This document shows, piece after piece, positions 45,385-56,254 of a DNA stretch of 64,000 bases (its first letter is position 1; every line of letters begins with the position of its first letter). This stretch comes from Oscheius dolichura (Eukaryota; Nematoda; Chromadorea; Rhabditida; Rhabditidae). The notes under the pieces were generated by a model. It was not told the origin of the DNA. It ran no database searches and saw only the letters and a list, made by a program, of their open reading frames with translations. The DNA lies in contig OW051495.1 of assembly GCA_932521035.1 (NCBI GenBank), positions 7,502,001 through 7,566,000 of the forward strand. Reading direction: 5' to 3'. Position numbers and translations under genes: made by a program.

Positions 45385-45600
45385 AAAAGACGTTACCCAA
45401 CGTGGGAACCGAACCTTCGACCCCTCGATTGGGGTTGGTCCCACCACGAAAGGGTCCCGCAGCGAAAACATTTTATAACAAAGCAAAAATGCTAAACAGA
45501 CAAAACAAAAGAAATTGGTCGAAGGAGGAACCGAACCGTAGCTCTGCGGGTTGGGGTCCCACCGCGAACGGGTCCCGCAACGAAAAATACTTCAGGAATA
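45385..45600. repeat. Two tandem ~110-bp related segments with B-box-like core
   Basis: GGGAACCGAACCTTCGACCC... followed by GGTCCCACCACGAAAGGGTC near 45405-45465, and GGAACCGAACCGTAGCTCTG followed by GGTCCCACCGCGAACGGGTC near 45522-45590, are two copies of one unit. On the minus strand each has a GGTTCGGTTCC core, close to a pol III B-box. Confidence 0.6.
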
Positions 45601-45639
45601 CTTGGGCAGTATCGAGGACCTCAAAACAAAAAAGCAAAA

Positions 45640-45715
45640 AGGTTTGACGCCAGCGGGGATCGAACCTGCGACCTCTTCGACCGCGCGCCCGCCCTCTTAA
45701 CCACTACACCATGAA
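45640..45715 (-). pseudogene. tRNA-like sequence with A- and B-boxes
   Basis: The minus strand contains TGGTGTAGTGGTTAAGAG (A-box), GGTTCGATCCCCGC (B-box) and a T5 tract just downstream. The 3' acceptor half (TGGCGTC) does not pair with the 5' end, and I cannot draw a good anticodon stem. It is more likely a tRNA-derived repeat than a working tRNA. Confidence 0.5.
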
Positions 45716-46345
45716 ATTTCGACATGTCAACGCACAGATAGACAGACACGGTAGCGCTTTAAAAGTAAGGATAATGTATTGGTATTTCCGGGTTACACCT
45801 TACTGGGCCTTGATAAGCACCTTGAACAATGGTGAAGGCCATTCCTTGCTGCATTGGGCAAACTTTGCAGAACGGCGCTCTTCGCCCCGTTTTCGCTGTT
45901 TCCCCTCCAATTTCCAAGCTATGAAACAATTACAAAATCGTTTGCAAAACAGTTCCAAGTCTATTTTTACTCTCGAATTTTATTTCCAATCGGTGGTGTT
46001 CCAATTTTAGCAGCTGGTGACACATCCCTGTTCTTTTTTCGGTCCTCCTTCTCTTCAATAATACCTCTGGCTGTTTATGCGAACTAACAGTTCAAAAACG
46101 ATAACAAGCATCAGGGTGTGAATCACAGCCTCTAGCTGTGGTCTGGCTTTGATCACTCTTGGTGAATAGAGGGCAGCGTCATAGGGGAAGAAGACCAAAC
46201 AAGAGCCGTTATCCAAAATAAGGGCACCGGGGAGAGGGGAAAAGTCCACCCCCGGGTGATCATCTGATGTTTCAAAAATGACTGTCTGTATTTGGACAGC
46301 TCTTTTACCATATTTAGAGATCAAAACAGTATTCAACCGAACTGG

Positions 46346-46352
46346 TATAAAA
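46346..46352 (+). promoter_or_regulatory. TATA box of the lysozyme gene
   Basis: TATAAAA 47 bp upstream of the ATG at 46393. Confidence 0.55.
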
Positions 46353-46392
46353 GTAGACCGTTGCAGGGAAAGAACAGCAACCAGCTACCAAC

Positions 46393-47354
46393 ATGAATCG
46401 TCTATTACTCCTTCTTGGCTTAGGTAAGCCAGTGTTTCATCCATTTTTATCGTTCTATACTGTTACACATAAGCAACCCTTTTCTTCTTTATAAAACAAA
46501 TTTAATATCGCGGAGAGCCGTCAGGAACGAACCGAGGCATCCCTCAATCCTCAGCCTAGCTCCTTTTGCCCATCAAAAACCGCATTTCCTTCTAAAATCT
46601 GGAGTTTTCTTTAAATTCTACAGTTCCTACCATAGTGTACTTTATTATCTGCTTCTCTAAAATCTAACAATTCTAAAAAGTCCTTTTAAAAATAAGCGTT
46701 CTCCTCTAAAATGGTCCAAAATGGCTGCCAAGACCCAAAGAAGGCAGTCGCCCTGAAATTATCATATTTGAACTTCTTATCATTAGGATACGATAGCCAA
46801 GATTACCTTTTAAATGAGTTATATTTCTATATTTTAATATTCCCTTTCCAGCCGCCGTCGTCTCCTCCAAGTCCTGCCTGGACTGTATCTGCCAGGTTGA
46901 GTCCAACTGCAAGAACCTTCCCTGCCGAATGGACGTGGGATCGCTCTCCTGTGGATATTATCAGGTTTCTTACTGTAGTCCATCCTTTCAATAACGTATA
47001 ATATTCAGATCAAGCTACCCTACTACCAGGATTGTGGAATGCCGGGAAAGAAATCTGGAGAAAGTGCCGAGACGGCTTGGAAGCGCTGCGCCGGGGATAA
47101 GAGCTGCGCCGAGAAATGCATCCGGGTTTGAACTTTTCAACAATTTCACTGCGTAGTTCGTATAATACTCAACCATAGGAGGGTAAAGAAAAAGAATATT
47201 ACAGAACTACATCAACCGCTACAAGGGTAACTGTTCCGGAATGAGCAGCTGTCAGACTATGGCCCGCCTCCACAACGGAGGACCCAACGGATGCAAGAAT
47301 TCCGGAACCGTCGGCTACTGGAACAAGGTCAAGTCCTGCTGCGGGTGCAGTTAA
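46393..47354 (+). CDS. Invertebrate-type (i-type, destabilase-like) lysozyme
   Basis: Four exons (46393-46423, 46852-46964, 47009-47125, 47205-47354), 136 residues. MNRLLLLLLGLAAVVSSKS is a signal peptide. The mature domain is cysteine-rich as in the family: CLDCICQVESNC contains the catalytic Glu; CRMDVGSLSCGYYQIK contains the catalytic Asp and the SCGYYQIK signature; YYQDCG and CAEKCIRNYINRY follow; the C-terminus is CCGCS. These secreted enzymes cleave peptidoglycan, and some also have isopeptidase activity; in nematodes they act in the gut or in defence. Intron 1 is long (428 bp). Confidence 0.94.
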
Positions 47355-47613
47355 ATTGGACAAAAGATCGACTTTAAGATGAAGTGAACTCCCGGAAAAT
47401 GGCTCATTTAAATTAATAAACATGTATACGTGCAAGTGGAGACAGGAGGTAAAGGGGAAAGGGACTCGTCCGGCCAAGCTAGGCAGCCAGGTTCGGTCTA
47501 AGCCAGACTATAGAGGTTTACAAGACCAAAGAGACTATGAAAGAAGAGAAGAAGAAAAAAAACAAAGAGAACAGAGCGCATTTATTGCCTTTTAGAAGCT
47601 CTCACTGTTCGCT

Positions 47614-47718
47614 CTAGTTCATAGTAAATGCGTCGATGCCTCGCCAGTCGCTCCATTTGTGGCCAGCCAAGATGATGGTGCTTATGAGGCCGGCGAAGAA
47701 AACGAACACGGAGATCAT
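47614..47718 (-). CDS. Candidate single-TM micropeptide (34 aa)
   Basis: Not recognised. MISVFVFFAGLISTIILAGH is a membrane segment, followed by KWSDWRGIDAF and a TAG stop. The frame is open upstream to an ATTTTCAG acceptor at 47740, which could add QWEDSCI and make this the last exon of a longer gene. An inverted, diverged copy on the plus strand encodes a similar C-terminus. Confidence 0.4.
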   Translation of the reverse strand: MISVFVFFAGLISTIILAGHKWSDWRGIDAFTMN

Positions 47719-47900
47719 AATGCACGAATCTTCCCACTGCTGAAAATAATCGATTGTCATACTCTCCAAATGGCCAAGAAAGCGGCTAGAGCTATCAACC
47801 AGGCCTTAGTCACGCTGGCGCCTTCTTATCGACCTCGGCTCCACCGTCATCTTGGCTGACCACCGATGGATCGGCTGGACCGCCATCGACGCCTTTATGC
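47660..47900. repeat. Diverged inverted duplication around the micropeptide frame
   Basis: The minus strand reads ILAGHKWSDWRGIDAF and the plus strand, near 47845-47895, reads ILADHRWIGWTAIDAF; both end in a stop one to three codons later. GCCAAGATGATGGTGC (plus) and GCCAAGATGACGGTGG (minus) show that the DNA arms are also related. Confidence 0.6.
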
Positions 47901-47996
47901 TTAATTAAACGACCGGCGTTAAGAATTCATTCTAAAAAGTAATAAATATGTTTCTGTTCTCATCTAATTGTTTCTTTTCTGTTAGAACAAAAACTT

Positions 47997-48219
47997 TCAA
48001 TAAAATGGGTTGTAACCGCACATTAACCGAGTAGAATTGTAACCAATGAATAGCCGACAATAATATCCGGAAGGAGCATCAAGCTCTATGAGCAACTCGC
48101 TTTTATTCTTGACTGGGACCACCCGGCGAGGAAAAGAGACGAAGGAAACCTTAGTGATCACCTTTTCCAGAAGGCCGGCTGGCAGAGAAAGAAGAAAAAC
48201 TCCGTTACAAAAAAGCCAT
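47997..48219 (-). pseudogene. Truncated F-box paralogue
   Basis: The minus strand carries LPAGLLEKVITK, matching the start of the neighbouring F-box protein (LPPILLEKVITK). About 40 nt further on comes LLIELDAPSGYYCR, matching its C-terminus (MLVELDAPPGYYCR), and the frame ends ...NPFY-stop. The middle of the protein is deleted. The in-frame start is blocked by a TAA, and the fragments are not in compatible phase. The 5' flank also resembles that of the intact gene. Confidence 0.7.
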
Positions 48220-48364
48220 TAGACAGTTGGACTAGACAAATAGAAGACGAAGTTGCTCCATTCCCCTCGCGTCCTATAAAGGATAAATATTGATTTATTC
48301 AAATTTCGAATGGACAAATAAGGGTCACACAATAAGGAGAGGCTGTTCAATGGGTTTCACATTT

Positions 48365-49743
48365 TCAATAGAACGGCTTTCTACCAAGCGTATATAATAA
48401 ATGAACAACATTGCAAGTAATGGTAAGCCTACAGTAATATCCAGGAGGGGCGTCCAATTCAACCAGCATCTCTGCTCTTCCTCTTTGTTTCGCTGCCCGC
48501 GGATTGTAGTCACTGAACTGCTCTTCTAGTTCTTCTTTAGAGGGTAGTGTCGATAATCTTTTCCAAGACGAAAAGCTGAGATTTGCAGTGGGTTGAGAGC
48601 GTAATATCTGGACAAAAAAGGGGTTAATTCTTGATTATTGGGTCTGTTACCTGTAAAACTGTGATCAATAAATTGTTTCCCTCTTTGCAATGAAAGACTT
48701 CAATGCGTAATTTTGGAATCGTAGGGAGGAGTTCGGTAGTAGCTTTAATGGCGGCGCCAGCAGATCCTAGAGATAAGTGTGCGTGTTTCTGTAAAATAAC
48801 GGAGTATTAAAGGTTGGCCCTTTATATCCGTATCTCGTGTACTTCTTGGTAAATTTCAAAAATTCTAAGACCTAGTTGGAGAGCACGTCAAGACCATTCT
48901 AACTAGCCCAGACCTAGCTCAAACGGACCGCCAAAAAATCAGTAGCCTCACAAACTTTGATAGAGGATCGGTACGGAACCTGGCTAATATTCCTGACGTC
49001 TATGTTTGTGCCTCTGGAGATTTTTTGTCGGTCCGTTTGAGCTGTAACCTGGCTCGTTAGAATTGTCTTGATGTCCTCTCCAAGATAGTTTTTGAATCTT
49101 CGAAATTGTCCAAGTAATACCTGAGATACGGGTACAAACACCCGACACATCCCAAAAACGGGCGCGCCTGGGTGTCAGCCCTCAAATACTTACCAGTCCC
49201 TTCCGATGAAACAGAGCTTTATATCGATCAGATCGGTCGCTACTTATATAAACCTGTCCTGGTTTCAATACAGTTAAAAGTGTTGCACAATGTTCTGCCG
49301 TCCATCCGTCTCCAAAAAACCACAATTCCTGGCAAGTTATTCGATTTGTCCTGAGGCTATCACATAATGGTACAAAGTGGTCATCCATCAGGGTAATAAA
49401 TTCCTGGGCAGAAACCATGGGAGTATGGTAAAAGCGGAATATAGGCATTTTAATACCATAGAGCCAGTTAAGATGGATTGAAGCTCCGTGTTTGAGGCGC
49501 AAGGAATAGACTTGGCTCTTGTCGATTTGGGCATAATAATCATAGCCGAATAGGCGGACGGAGATGTTCCCACATTGGCGAATGAATTCCCCCACACTGT
49601 GGCATGTCTGCTGTAGACGGAAATAACTCTTGGCATCGATCTGAAACATTTCTTTGGATAAGAACCTAAAAAGAGAAAGTAACCTTGGTGATGACCTTTT
49701 CCAGGAGGATGGGAGGTAAAGAAAAAAGAGCCAAACCGGCCAT
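48365..49743 (-). CDS. F-box protein (nematode FBA-like)
   Basis: Four exons (49684-49743, 49194-49640, 48651-48788, 48365-48607), 295 residues. The F-box is near the N-terminus: LPPILLEKVITK joined over a 43-nt intron to IDAKSYFRLQQTCHSVGEFI, which keeps the Leu-Pro and Leu-x-x-x-Cys spacing. The rest resembles the substrate-binding FBA/FTH half of nematode F-box A proteins in length and layout; I did not recognise a specific orthologue. Such proteins are SCF ubiquitin-ligase receptors and belong to fast-evolving expanded families. Intron 48789-49193 is large because of an inverted-repeat insertion. A deleted paralogue lies immediately downstream. Confidence 0.75.
48843..49112. mobile_element. 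Foldback/MITE in the F-box gene intron
   Basis: Imperfect arms of about 100 bp: GGAGAGCACGTCAAGACCAT ... TCAAACGGACCG and, inverted, CGGTCCGTTTGAGC ... AATTGTCTTGATGTCCTCTCC. Outer ends CTTGGTAAATTTC and GAAATTGTCCAAG also pair. The arms have diverged, so the insertion is older than the one at 31.5 kb. Confidence 0.7.
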
Positions 49744-50171
49744 TGTTGGAGAGTTAGACGAACTGATTTGAAAACAAGCGAAGCTGTTCAATTCTGTTCC
49801 TCTCGCGTCTAGCAAAAAGCTTCATTTTCGCTTTTTATTTGTAAAAGTAAAAGCGCATTTTGTAAAGAAATAGGTCATTGCTTGTGCCCAACAAACATAT
49901 GACAAACATATGATGAAGTCGATCAGAGAAATCATCGCGTTTGTAACAAGGTTGAATAGAGGATAATCTGTAGTAATAGGGAGCGCCTTGTCCTCAACAG
50001 AGCTGAAATGAGAGAGGACCTTATAATTATGGTTATATCCCGGCTACGGTAATATCGGAACCGTCTGTAGAAGATTTCCTCCCAACATTACTGACAATTG
50101 GAACAAGAACAGACGTTCTCGACCGGGGAAGGCGGAACTTGCAGGGGGAAACTTGGCCTGCCGCGTATGAT
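49744..50171. other. Intergenic region between F-box gene (-) and first lectin (+)
   Basis: Divergent promoter region. The part at about 50090-50171 is related to 51950-52027, so the lectin duplication included upstream DNA. Confidence 0.5.
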
Positions 50172-51803
50172 ATGTTACTTCTTGAAGCCTTGTTTATTTC
50201 TTCCTCTTTTATTGTGACAACCAGAACCTGTCTGCCAACGAAGAGTCGTGAGTTTTAATCTCTTCCGAATTAGTTCAAACCCCGGAAGATTTCCGGAAGA
50301 GGGGGATAGGGCGGGTGGGCTAGATGACGCCGAGGAAGAAGCTGACCACGAGTCGGAGTTTTCCCCAAAAAAGCTCTTGAAACCTCCTTCGGTGGCTTTT
50401 CAGGAACCCCGTATACTGGGAGAAAGGGAGGTGAAGCTATAGAGAACCGTCAGAGGGCAGAGGAGGGGCTTCCCGGTATTATTACGATTTCCAAATAGGT
50501 AAAACGTGGTTTCTTTAAATTATTTTCAGCAATGGATCAAGACATTGAATTGGAAGAAGAAACGACGATGACAACCATATGCGCCACGGATCCGACGACT
50601 ACAACTTCTGGTCAGTTCTTACTTTATTGGACCTATTCCATCCAAGTTTCGTTACTGTAACCTCTTTTCTGACCTCACTTCCTCCATTCTTCTTCTTTTT
50701 AAGACCCAACAACAACCACAACCAGCACGACTACTACCACTACTACTGGTTAGTTCCTCCTGTTTCATTTCCACCGGTCCCAGAACGCTTCCTCCCATAA
50801 AAATAATCTTTTCCGCTCTTTTTTTTAAACACGTAAACAATCTGACAAGAACATATATGTGGTTTGATACGGCGGCTGTAACAGCGACCCAACAGGGGAA
50901 TAGTAACCGGTTAGCGGTCGACTTTTGGGTGTGGGGAAGGGTTGAAGACAGCTTCCGGGGCCTATTTCCCATATTTCCGATATTTTCTATGATTGATATA
51001 CTTTTAAAGAGACAACAACATCGACTACAACAACGACAACAACTACCACCACTACGACCTCCTGGGGTCTGTTTTTTTTCTTTTTTTTTTCACCCTGCCC
51101 TAGTTCCGTTTGTTCTTGATTTGGGTCCAACCCTTGGCTGTGGCTTCCCTACTATGTCAATGTGCTATTTTCAGTGTGTCCCTCCGGCTGGGTCTACTAT
51201 TCAACTGACATGACCTGCTACTACATCAATATGAATCTGCTAACAATGTCGGCAGCCGAATCAGCCTGCCAGTCGTTGGCTCCCGGCGGCCATTTGACCT
51301 CTATCGAAAACCAAGCCCAAAATGACTTCATCTACAGTATTTTCCCTTATTTTCCATTATTAGACCTTTAAATGCGTAGATTACCTGGTCTCCTTGGTTG
51401 GAGACGCTCCCAGGTCGACAGACTTCGACCAATGGATAGGTCTCACGGCAGTTACTCCAATCTCGGGGCCATGGAGCTGGATTGACGGCGAGCCGGTAAT
51501 TTCTTTTCCCTATCTTTTAATGCTTAATTTAAAAAAAGTTTTTAATCAAATATTTCAGTTTGTTTATACAAATTGGGCAGATGAAAATGGCTACTCCCCC
51601 GGGCAGCCGGATAACGACGGAGGAAACGACCACTGCGCTACGGTAAGTCTTCCCCCCAAAGAATAATTTTCCTCCTTCTTTTCTAGATGCTCTTACCAAA
51701 TATATGGTCTGCTGATCCTGACCCTGGTGGAAAATGGAATGACGTCGACTGCGGTCTAATGTTCAGGTCAATCTGCCAGGCTCCGGCTATGGTCGTCGGA
51801 TAG
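50172..51803 (+). CDS. Secreted C-type lectin domain protein (clec copy 1)
   Basis: Eight exons (50172-50244, 50530-50610, 50704-50748, 51010-51066, 51175-51336, 51380-51495, 51559-51642, 51687-51803), 244 residues. The signal peptide (MLLLEALFISSSFIV) is followed by an acidic stretch and then three small exons coding almost only Thr, an O-glycosylated stalk. The lectin domain spans CPSGWVYYSTDMTCYY to CGLMFRSICQAP. The calcium/sugar site region reads QPDNDGGNDHCAT, not a canonical EPN or QPD-with-WND pair, but KWNDVDC is present later and QPD is compatible with galactose-type binding. Nematode clec genes are often induced by pathogens. Intron positions match those of copy 2 exactly. Confidence 0.9.
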
Positions 51804-52027
51804 GGAACGGGGAAGAATGGAAGAAGACCGATTTATCCTTATGTGCAATGCCTTCTATTTATTTTATTTTATAAAAAGTATTATCTGAACGTTATTATAC
51901 CTCAATCCGAGTGACTTACCAACATTGAAAGCTTCTTTTACGCTTGATTACCAGTAAGAGACAATTGGAACAAGAACTGATCGGGATCGAGGCGATTTAT
52001 GGGGGACTTGGTCTGCCGCCGCATGAT

Positions 52028-53394
52028 ATGGCGCTTGCTAGATTCTTACTAATTTATACTTCTCTTTTTATTGTCATGACCACGAGCTGTATGTCTATGG
52101 AGAGCTGTAAGTTTCTGAATACACCTCCCTTTTAAAGTTCTATGAGCCGGGATGGGAGTGGCACTCAGAGGGGCGATTTTCGAGCGTGACATGCCAAAAG
52201 TCTCTGATCCCGGTTCAAATATACTCAAAAGCATCCACAAAGTAGAATTTTTATCATATAATTTTTCCCAGCAATGGAAAGGTACATAGAAGCGGAGGAA
52301 GAGGCGACGACGACTACATGCGCCCCAACGATCACTACCGCGGTTTACGGTCAGCTTTGGTCCCATTCTTCTTATTCCTCCAATTTCTCTTATTCTATCC
52401 ACTACAATCTTATTCTATAGACCATTTTCTATCAATATTACCAAATGTCTTTTCAAGAATTTTAACCCGGCCAGAAGGTGACTATTTCGAGGCGACCTGG
52501 GTTAATCGTTATTTGGAAGGCCAATGCCTTGCCTTTCCTTTCCTCTTCTATCACTTTTCCTTATTTTCAAGAAACGACAACAACGGTCACTACGACAATC
52601 ACCACAACCACCACTATTGTCTATGGTCAGTTAGGGAAGAGTAGGACTTTTCTAGAACTTTTTAATAGCCTCTATAGGGTTTCATTTCGGATCCGTCCTT
52701 TTCCAAACTATGCGCCTTCCCAGCTCCATATATTTATTATTATAGAATGTGTCATTTTCAGCGTGTCCCTCCGGCTGGGCCTACTATTCCGCTGATATGT
52801 CCTGTTATTACATCAATATTAACCTGCTAACAATGGCTGCAGCAGAGGCTGCCTGCCAGTCGTTGGCTCCCGGCGGTCATTTGACTTCTATCGAAAACCA
52901 AGCCCAAAATGACTTCATCTATAGTTTGCCCTTTTTACTCTCTTTAAAATGGTAAAATATTCAGACTACTTGGTCTCTGTAGTGGGAGACGCTCCCAGGA
53001 CAACAGATTTTGACAACTGGATCGGAGCAACGGCAGTCAACCCAGTGACGGGACCCTGGAGCTGGGTGGATGGCCAGCCGGTAAGTTTTCTCGTTTATAG
53101 CTTTAAAATAGACTGTGTCTAATAAATTTGTACTTAACTTTTCTAGTTCGTTTACACAAATTGGGCTGGAGGACCGGGCCTCGGCGTCGCTCAGCAGCCA
53201 GATAACAATGGAGGAGATGACCACTGTGCCACTGTAAGTCATCCATAACAACCACAAATGCTATTTAACGATCATAGATGATCTTACCGAATATTTATTT
53301 CCCAAATCCTGGCAATGACGGACGATGGAATGACGTGAACTGCGGTCTAATGTTCAGATCAATCTGCCAGGCGCCGCTTATGCCCGTTGGATAA
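52028..53394 (+). CDS. Secreted C-type lectin domain protein (clec copy 2)
   Basis: Seven exons (52028-52106, 52272-52349, 52572-52625, 52762-52923, 52965-53080, 53147-53233, 53278-53394), 230 residues. Signal peptide MALARFLLIYTSLFIV. Two Thr-rich mini-exons instead of three. The lectin domain (CPSGWAYYSADMSCYY to CGLMFRSICQAPLMPVG) is closely similar to copy 1, and QPDNNGGDDHCAT plus RWNDVNC keep the QPD and WND signatures. The promoter-proximal sequence also resembles copy 1, so the unit duplicated as a whole and one Thr exon was then gained or lost. Confidence 0.9.
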
Positions 53395-54076
53395 GGGAAG
53401 GGGAGGATTTCGTGTAATGCACAAGAAAATAAGACTATTTGAATAAAAAAAATAGCTGGCAGATAACCGGGGCCGATACAAATAACCGTGAAGCCGCTCC
53501 ACCAGTTTCGACTTCTTTTTGAATGCGCGCGAATTAACCATCGGGAGCGGGGATAAACTGACCGGCTAGAATCTCTGGTTGTTGAAAACAGCAAATATTC
53601 TCTGTCAGCAATGGAGTGAGTAGTTTATATCTCAAACGGCAGACATGAAAGTGACCGTATCTGAGGAGGGAGGTGGTCAAATAGTTCAACAAGGGGCAGG
53701 ATAAGGCCAACCGGGCAGAACTTTAAGTTCGTTAACTGCTATAAAAATGGGCGGTCCATAACAGTGCCCACTCTTCGAGTCCTAAAATAAAGGGCTTGAA
53801 TCAAAAAGGAGTGGGGAATTGGTCCACAAGGAGCCAAACAATAACCAGTTGTCGGTATTGAGTCTCGCCCGGAAATTGGCCTCATTCTATCCTGGATGTA
53901 AGAAGATTGCGAACGAAACAGTCGGAACCTGACGCTGATCATCGGATCACGTATTTAATTGTCGTTTCCGTCGAGATAATTAACCGAGACAATGGCGGAT
54001 AGACGCTGCCCAGCTGGACTTGAAATGCGCTTCGTTCCCGGTCTTTGATTAGCCGCTGCATACCTGACGACGCTTC
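53395..54076. other. Intergenic region between lectin copies 2 and 3
   Basis: About 680 bp. No gene supported; an open frame on the minus strand at 53295-53594 overlaps the end of copy 2 and is a shadow. Confidence 0.5.
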
Positions 54077-54975
54077 ATGGTGTTGAGGTCTTCTCTGCCT
54101 TTTCTTTTTCTACTTTTTGGCTATTCTGAGGCCTGTTTGGCTACTATAGGACGTCAGTTTACCCTTATTTTTGGCTATTAATGAGATATTTTCAGCGGAC
54201 AGTTATGGTGACGGGAGTGTAGGTAAGTTAAACCAACTTTACCCTAAAATCACTTCAAAAGTCTTTTTCGCTCCAGGACCCAATTAATTTCTCTTTCAGT
54301 GTGCCCCACCGGCTGGGTACTGAACGTAGCCAACAGTTATTGTTACTATTTCAATCAAGCTTCTCTCACCTTTGATGATGCTCAAGCTTTTTGTCAATCG
54401 CTGGCTACCGGCGCCCAATTGGCTTCTATTACTAATCGAAATGAAAATAGCTTCATTTTTAGTTCGTTTTCCTCATTTTCCATTACAAATAGTGTTTAGA
54501 TCAGCTCTATCCAGCGACAGGAACTCCTCCTTTATATTATTATCTCGGTGCTACGACTGCAACTGGAGCGAAGGATTTTCATTGGCTTGACGGATCCGCG
54601 GTAAGTAATTTTGGCGTATTGGGTACAAGAGGAAGTTTTGAGCCTACCAGAGAAAAACATCGTTTATATTATTTTCGGGGTCTTTCGAAATATTGAAATT
54701 ACCCGGCTTGTTAGACCATTGGAGCGCTGATATGCCCATTATTTTCAGTTCGGCTTCAATGCATTTGCTAGTGGAGAACCTGATAATGGTGGCGGAATGG
54801 ACAACTGCCTAGTGGTTAGAAATATACAAACAAAAAGACCTATAATTCCCATTTTAAGATGCAAATACCTGTTACCGCTATTTTTCCAAATCCAGATCTG
54901 GCGACATGGTATGACAGATATTGCCCGATGGTGGAGAGATCAGTTTGTAAGGTGGCTGGAACGTATATTGGATAA
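54077..54975 (+). CDS. Secreted C-type lectin domain protein (clec copy 3, divergent)
   Basis: Six exons (54077-54152, 54196-54222, 54300-54461, 54500-54600, 54749-54814, 54859-54975), 182 residues. Signal peptide MVLRSSLPFLFLLFGYSEAC. There is no Thr stalk: a 27-nt exon replaces it. The domain runs from CPTGWVLNVANSYCYYF to YCPMVERSVCK. The calcium-site segment is EPDNGGGMDNC, and the WND motif is replaced by ATWYDRY, so carbohydrate binding may be lost or changed. Exon phases are the same as in copies 1 and 2, showing common descent. Confidence 0.87.
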
Positions 54976-55131
54976 AAGGGAGTTTTATTGTGGATAAAGA
55001 TTTATTGGAAACGGTATTTGGAAAAAAAAGTCACATTTATTTCCGAATACACAAGCAGAACAGTTCCCAACAAGTAGCCTTCTCTATTATCTCCCTAAAA
55101 GTCAAAAAATTCCAAAAATTGAAAGAACCAA

Positions 55132-56254
55132 CTACATCATAGGGGTCTTATAGTCACTGGTGTCGATTCCCAGACACAGAGAGGCTCCGCCGCAAACTGG
55201 CAGGGTCTGACCAACTATATAAGCCGATTGCGAGCTGAAAATCAGTTTTCTCGAAGAGAAATAAAGCTAGAAGCACGTACTTGTCAGCCAGGAAGACGAT
55301 AGCCTTGGCAACGTCTTCCGGTTGTCCGACACGACCGGCTGGGATCCAATTTGGGTTCGCCGAGACGTAGTCCTCCATTTTTCGGATCTTATCTTCAGGA
55401 ATACCGAATTTTGTAAAGATTGTGGTACTGACTAGCCCGGGACTAAAGAAATGATAATAATTTGAAGAAAAAGTTCCTACTTGACAACATTGACTCGGAC
55501 TCCCTGCTTGATGTATTCCAGTGCCATGGAGCGGGCCAAGTGATCAGTGGCGGCTTTACAAATAGCGTAGTACGGCATGGACATATTCTGTAATGGCGCA
55601 AATTGAAGAAATTTCCAAGGGGTCTTGAGAAAGTCCCAAAGAGGATACTGTAAGAATACAGAAAAACTTAGAGCATGGGGAGACAGAGACATAATACTCG
55701 AGGTGAAGACCACCGCCCCACCAGTCTTCTTCAAATGAGGGAAACACAACTGGGTTAGGTACATTGGACTGGAATTTCTCTACGTTTTAAAAACAATAAG
55801 TCCTACGCTTTAACATTGAGGTTCATATTGGACTGTAGGACTTCCACCGGCTGGTCGAAGCCTTCCTTCCCCGTCATGTCGATCATAATCTGGCCAGCGT
55901 TGTTGATCTGAACTTCTTTCATTCATTTAACTTCAAGGATTTGTATACCAAAATATCAAGCCTGCCAAATGTTTGGATCGTTTTCTCCACGAGCTCTTCA
56001 ATAAAGCGATTGTCCGTGAGGTCTCCTACCAGATGGAGAATGTCTTTGGAAGTGGTGCCGCCGACTTTTAGACATTCTTGATAGGTGTGGGAGAGGGCAT
56101 CGACATTCCGACCAGTGATCACTACCTAAAAAGAAGTATGGATAATACAACATCTTTATAAAGGTACCTTTGTTCCCTTGGAGCACAGTAGAATTGCCGT
56201 CGCCCGGCCAATACCATTCGAAGATCCGGTAACAATAGCCACTTTCCCGAGCAT
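55132..56254 (-). CDS. Short-chain dehydrogenase/reductase (SDR)
   Basis: Seven exons (56168-56254, 55949-56125, 55807-55907, 55660-55768, 55481-55587, 55281-55442, 55132-55234), 281 residues, the classical SDR length. TGSSNGIGRA is the TGxxxGxG nucleotide motif, NNAG follows in exon 3, FTSSIMS provides the catalytic serine, and YAICK is YxxxK. Late landmarks are VVNPGLVSTTIF and QTLPVCGGA. The beta-2 strand ends VVITGRN, where Arg favours NADP(H). The substrate cannot be told from sequence. ATG is three nt after a GTTTAG acceptor. The donor of exon 4 (at 55660) is the least certain junction. Confidence 0.92.

Larger units (their letters stand above)
43509..46345. other. Intergenic block with MITE, minisatellite and tRNA-like repeats
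   Basis: About 2.8 kb. Holds a possible minus-strand exon (43579-43880), a MITE (44058-44164), an 80-bp minisatellite (44581-44930) continuing as pyrimidine-rich DNA to about 45180, and tRNA-like/duplicated segments at 45385-45720. A 93-codon minus-strand open frame at 46055-46336 has no splice or family support. Confidence 0.55.
47355..48364. other. Intergenic region with micropeptide candidate and F-box remnant
   Basis: Between the lysozyme (+) and the F-box gene (-). Contents are listed separately at 47614-47739, 47660-47900 and 47997-48219. The remainder shows no feature. Confidence 0.5.

Noticed and set aside
46055..46336. 93-codon minus-strand frame upstream of the lysozyme
   Set aside because: No acceptor, no family signal; overlaps the sequence just upstream of the lysozyme promoter.
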